From: Theropithecus gelada | Lineage: Eukaryota > Chordata > Mammalia > Primates > Cercopithecidae | NCBI RefSeq assembly: GCF_003255815.1 | Contig: NC_037682.1 | Span: forward strand, 18,806,153-18,870,152 | Direction: 5' to 3' | Length of the DNA stretch: 64,000 nucleotides | Shown: one piece after another, positions 1-64,000 of the stretch | How the letters are laid out: the number at the start of each line of letters is the position of its first letter | Position numbering within the stretch: the first letter of the stretch is position 1 | The notes under the pieces: generated by a model | Database searches by the model: none | Told to the model about the DNA's origin: nothing | What the model saw: the letters and a program-made list of their open reading frames with translations, nothing else | Position numbers and translations under genes: made by a program

Positions 1-338
1 CAGGGTGATTTCTCATGTTTGAGTTGTCACATCTTTAATACAATATTATAAAGAAGTAATAACTAATACTTAGATACAATGTGAGATTCATTTATAATGG
101 CCTATTATGAATGGCAGAGTATCATAAACACTAAACACTTGTAAAAAGTTTATTAGCTAATCTTTTTTGAAAACTGCCAATTTCTTAAACTCTTTTTTTG
201 TTTCCAGTCATGGGGTCCTTTGTTCACATTACCTGACATGGGGTATTCATTTTTACTCTCACACCCTCCCCCTCAAATTAACAGTAGATGATAATATCAT
301 TAAATTGTGTTTTGTTTCAAAATATACTTTTCTTTTAG

Positions 339-62980
<62,642 letters not shown>

Positions 62981-63029
62981 GTAATGGGTGTGCTTCCGTG
63001 ACAGGGATTCCACTGGTGGACATAGAGGC

Positions 63030-63135
63030 TATAAATGTGATGAATTGCACATTCGCAGAGTCATAGCATTAGGGGATGCAGGCAGTGTTTCTTTCCCGAG
63101 GAGAGAAATGCACAGGTGCCACTCTGTCATCATGT
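63030..63135 (+). ncRNA. Diverged second copy of the SNORD67-like snoRNA (possibly decayed)
   Basis: Lies about 50 nt after exon 33. C box GTGATGA (63037-63043) is intact and followed by ATTGCAC, as in the first copy; stretches such as GAGTCAT, GGGGATGCAGGCA and TGCACAGGTGCCA align with it in order. The expected D box reads CTGT (63124-63127), the guide has a mismatch to U6 (CAGGTGCC for CAGGGGCC), and I see no clean terminal stem. It may be a pseudo-snoRNA or a copy with a changed target. Confidence 0.65.
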
Positions 63136-63159
63136 GCCTCAGAGGATGTGGCTCTAATA

Positions 63160-63345
63160 GAGCCTTACTCTTTTTTTTTCTTTTGGTCTCACTATGTTGT
63201 CTGGGCTGGAGTGCAGTGGCTATTCACAGGCACTGTCATAGCACACTGCAGCTCCAAACTCCTGGGCTCAAGTAATCCTCCTGTCTCAGCTTCCTGAGTA
63301 GCTGGGACAACAGGCTTGCATCACTGCACCTGGCTAAGCTTTGCA
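63160..63345 (-). mobile_element. Alu monomer (FLAM/AluJ-like), antisense
   Basis: 'ggtctcactatgttgtctgg' to 'catcactgcacctggct'; one arm only. Confidence 0.82.
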
Positions 63346-63559
63346 TTTTTTAATAATTGCATTGATTCACCAGAGGCTAGAGATAAAACAGCAGCTAACA
63401 AGTAAGGACCAACTCTCATGGAACTTATTTAGATTTTAGTGGACAGAGACAAGTAAACAAGAAAATATCACACAGTTGTAACAACTGTGTAAATATAACT
63501 TACATGGAGTAATGACAGAGAGGAACTGAGTAGATACTTAGACTGGGTGATCAGGAAAA

Positions 63560-63790
63560 CTCTGATATCCTTGTGGCTAAGAGTATTCCAAGGAGAGGAA
63601 AGAGCTCGTATTCAGAGGTCTTAGGGGAGAAATGAGCTTGAAGTTCAAGGAAATAAGGTTCATGTGCCTGGAGCATAGTGTTAAAGGGGGAGAATGATAC
63701 AGAATGAGATTTGAGAGGCAGACAGTGATCATACCATGTAGGGCTTTAAAAGCACCAGGGTGAGTTGTTTGGATTTTATTTCAATTATGA
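63560..63790 (+). repeat. Second piece of the unnamed old repeat
   Basis: 'gagtattccaaggagagg', 'ccatgtagggctttaaaagc', 'ggattttatttcaattatg' and 'gggaaactatta' align in order with the repeat at 36575-37375. Confidence 0.55.
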
Positions 63791-63827
63791 TGGGAAACTA
63801 TTAGAAATTTTTTAAAACAAAAGTCAC

Positions 63828-63990
63828 GGGTGGGTATGGTGGCTAGTGCCTGGAGTGCCAGCTGCTCAGGTGGCTGAGGTGGGAAAATTGCTTGAGCCTG
63901 GGAGGTTGAGGCTGCAGTGAGCTGTGATTGCACCACTGTACTCCAGCCTGGGTGACAGAGTGAGACCATGTCTAAAAAAAAAAAAAAAAA
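63828..63990 (+). mobile_element. Alu right-arm monomer, sense
   Basis: 'gggtgggtatggtggctagt' to 'gagaccatgtctaaaaaaaa'. A further Alu starts at 63991 ('taggccaggt') and leaves the window. Confidence 0.85.
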
Positions 63991-64000
63991 TAGGCCAGGT

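Overview
The window is nuclear DNA from a primate, most likely an Old World monkey (macaque, baboon or guenon type). It is dense in Alu elements. At least ten are young AluY copies that read 'ctcaagcctgtaatcc' and 'gatccggccactgc', a combination I associate with cercopithecid AluY lineages. It also holds L1, MIR, MER1B, MER20, MER2/Tigger and a 7SL-derived repeat.

One protein-coding gene spans the whole window on the + strand: CKAP5 (ch-TOG, XMAP215 family microtubule polymerase). I traced 33 consecutive coding exons from 339 to 62980. All have AG/GT borders, and their phases join into 4632 nt = 1544 codons, which I number as residues 20-1563 of the roughly 2032-residue protein. The promoter, the first coding exon (about 19 residues) and the C-terminal exons lie outside. 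Exons 1-4 encode TOG1, exons 5-11 TOG2 and a basic linker, exons 12-18 TOG3, exons 19-24 TOG4, exons 24-26 a Lys/Ala/Pro linker, exons 27-31 TOG5 and a linker, and exons 32-33 the start of the C-terminal region.

Small features inside introns are the most interesting part. A box C/D snoRNA that fits SNORD67 lies at 59072-59184, and its guide matches U6 snRNA so as to place methylation on C60. A diverged second copy of it follows exon 33 (about 63030-63135). A 24-nt in-frame candidate microexon sits at 61525-61548 between exons 31 and 32, with UGC motifs upstream. The first 35 nt of a tRNA-Cys are inserted with a target-site duplication inside an old L1 (48786-48820). A 7SL RNA retrocopy is itself split by an Alu (38197-38842).

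Layout: 1-12 kb holds exons 1-6 with Alus, MER1B and MER20 beside an AT-rich microsatellite. 12-30 kb holds exons 7-14 with a Tigger-like element, a split MIR and a split L1M. 30-43.6 kb holds exons 15-22 and the 7SL copy. 43.87-46.3 kb is a 5'-truncated antisense L1PA with a 15-bp target duplication, followed by an older sense L1 to about 49 kb. 49.7-63 kb holds exons 23-33. A single N at 57280 marks an assembly scar between two AluY copies.
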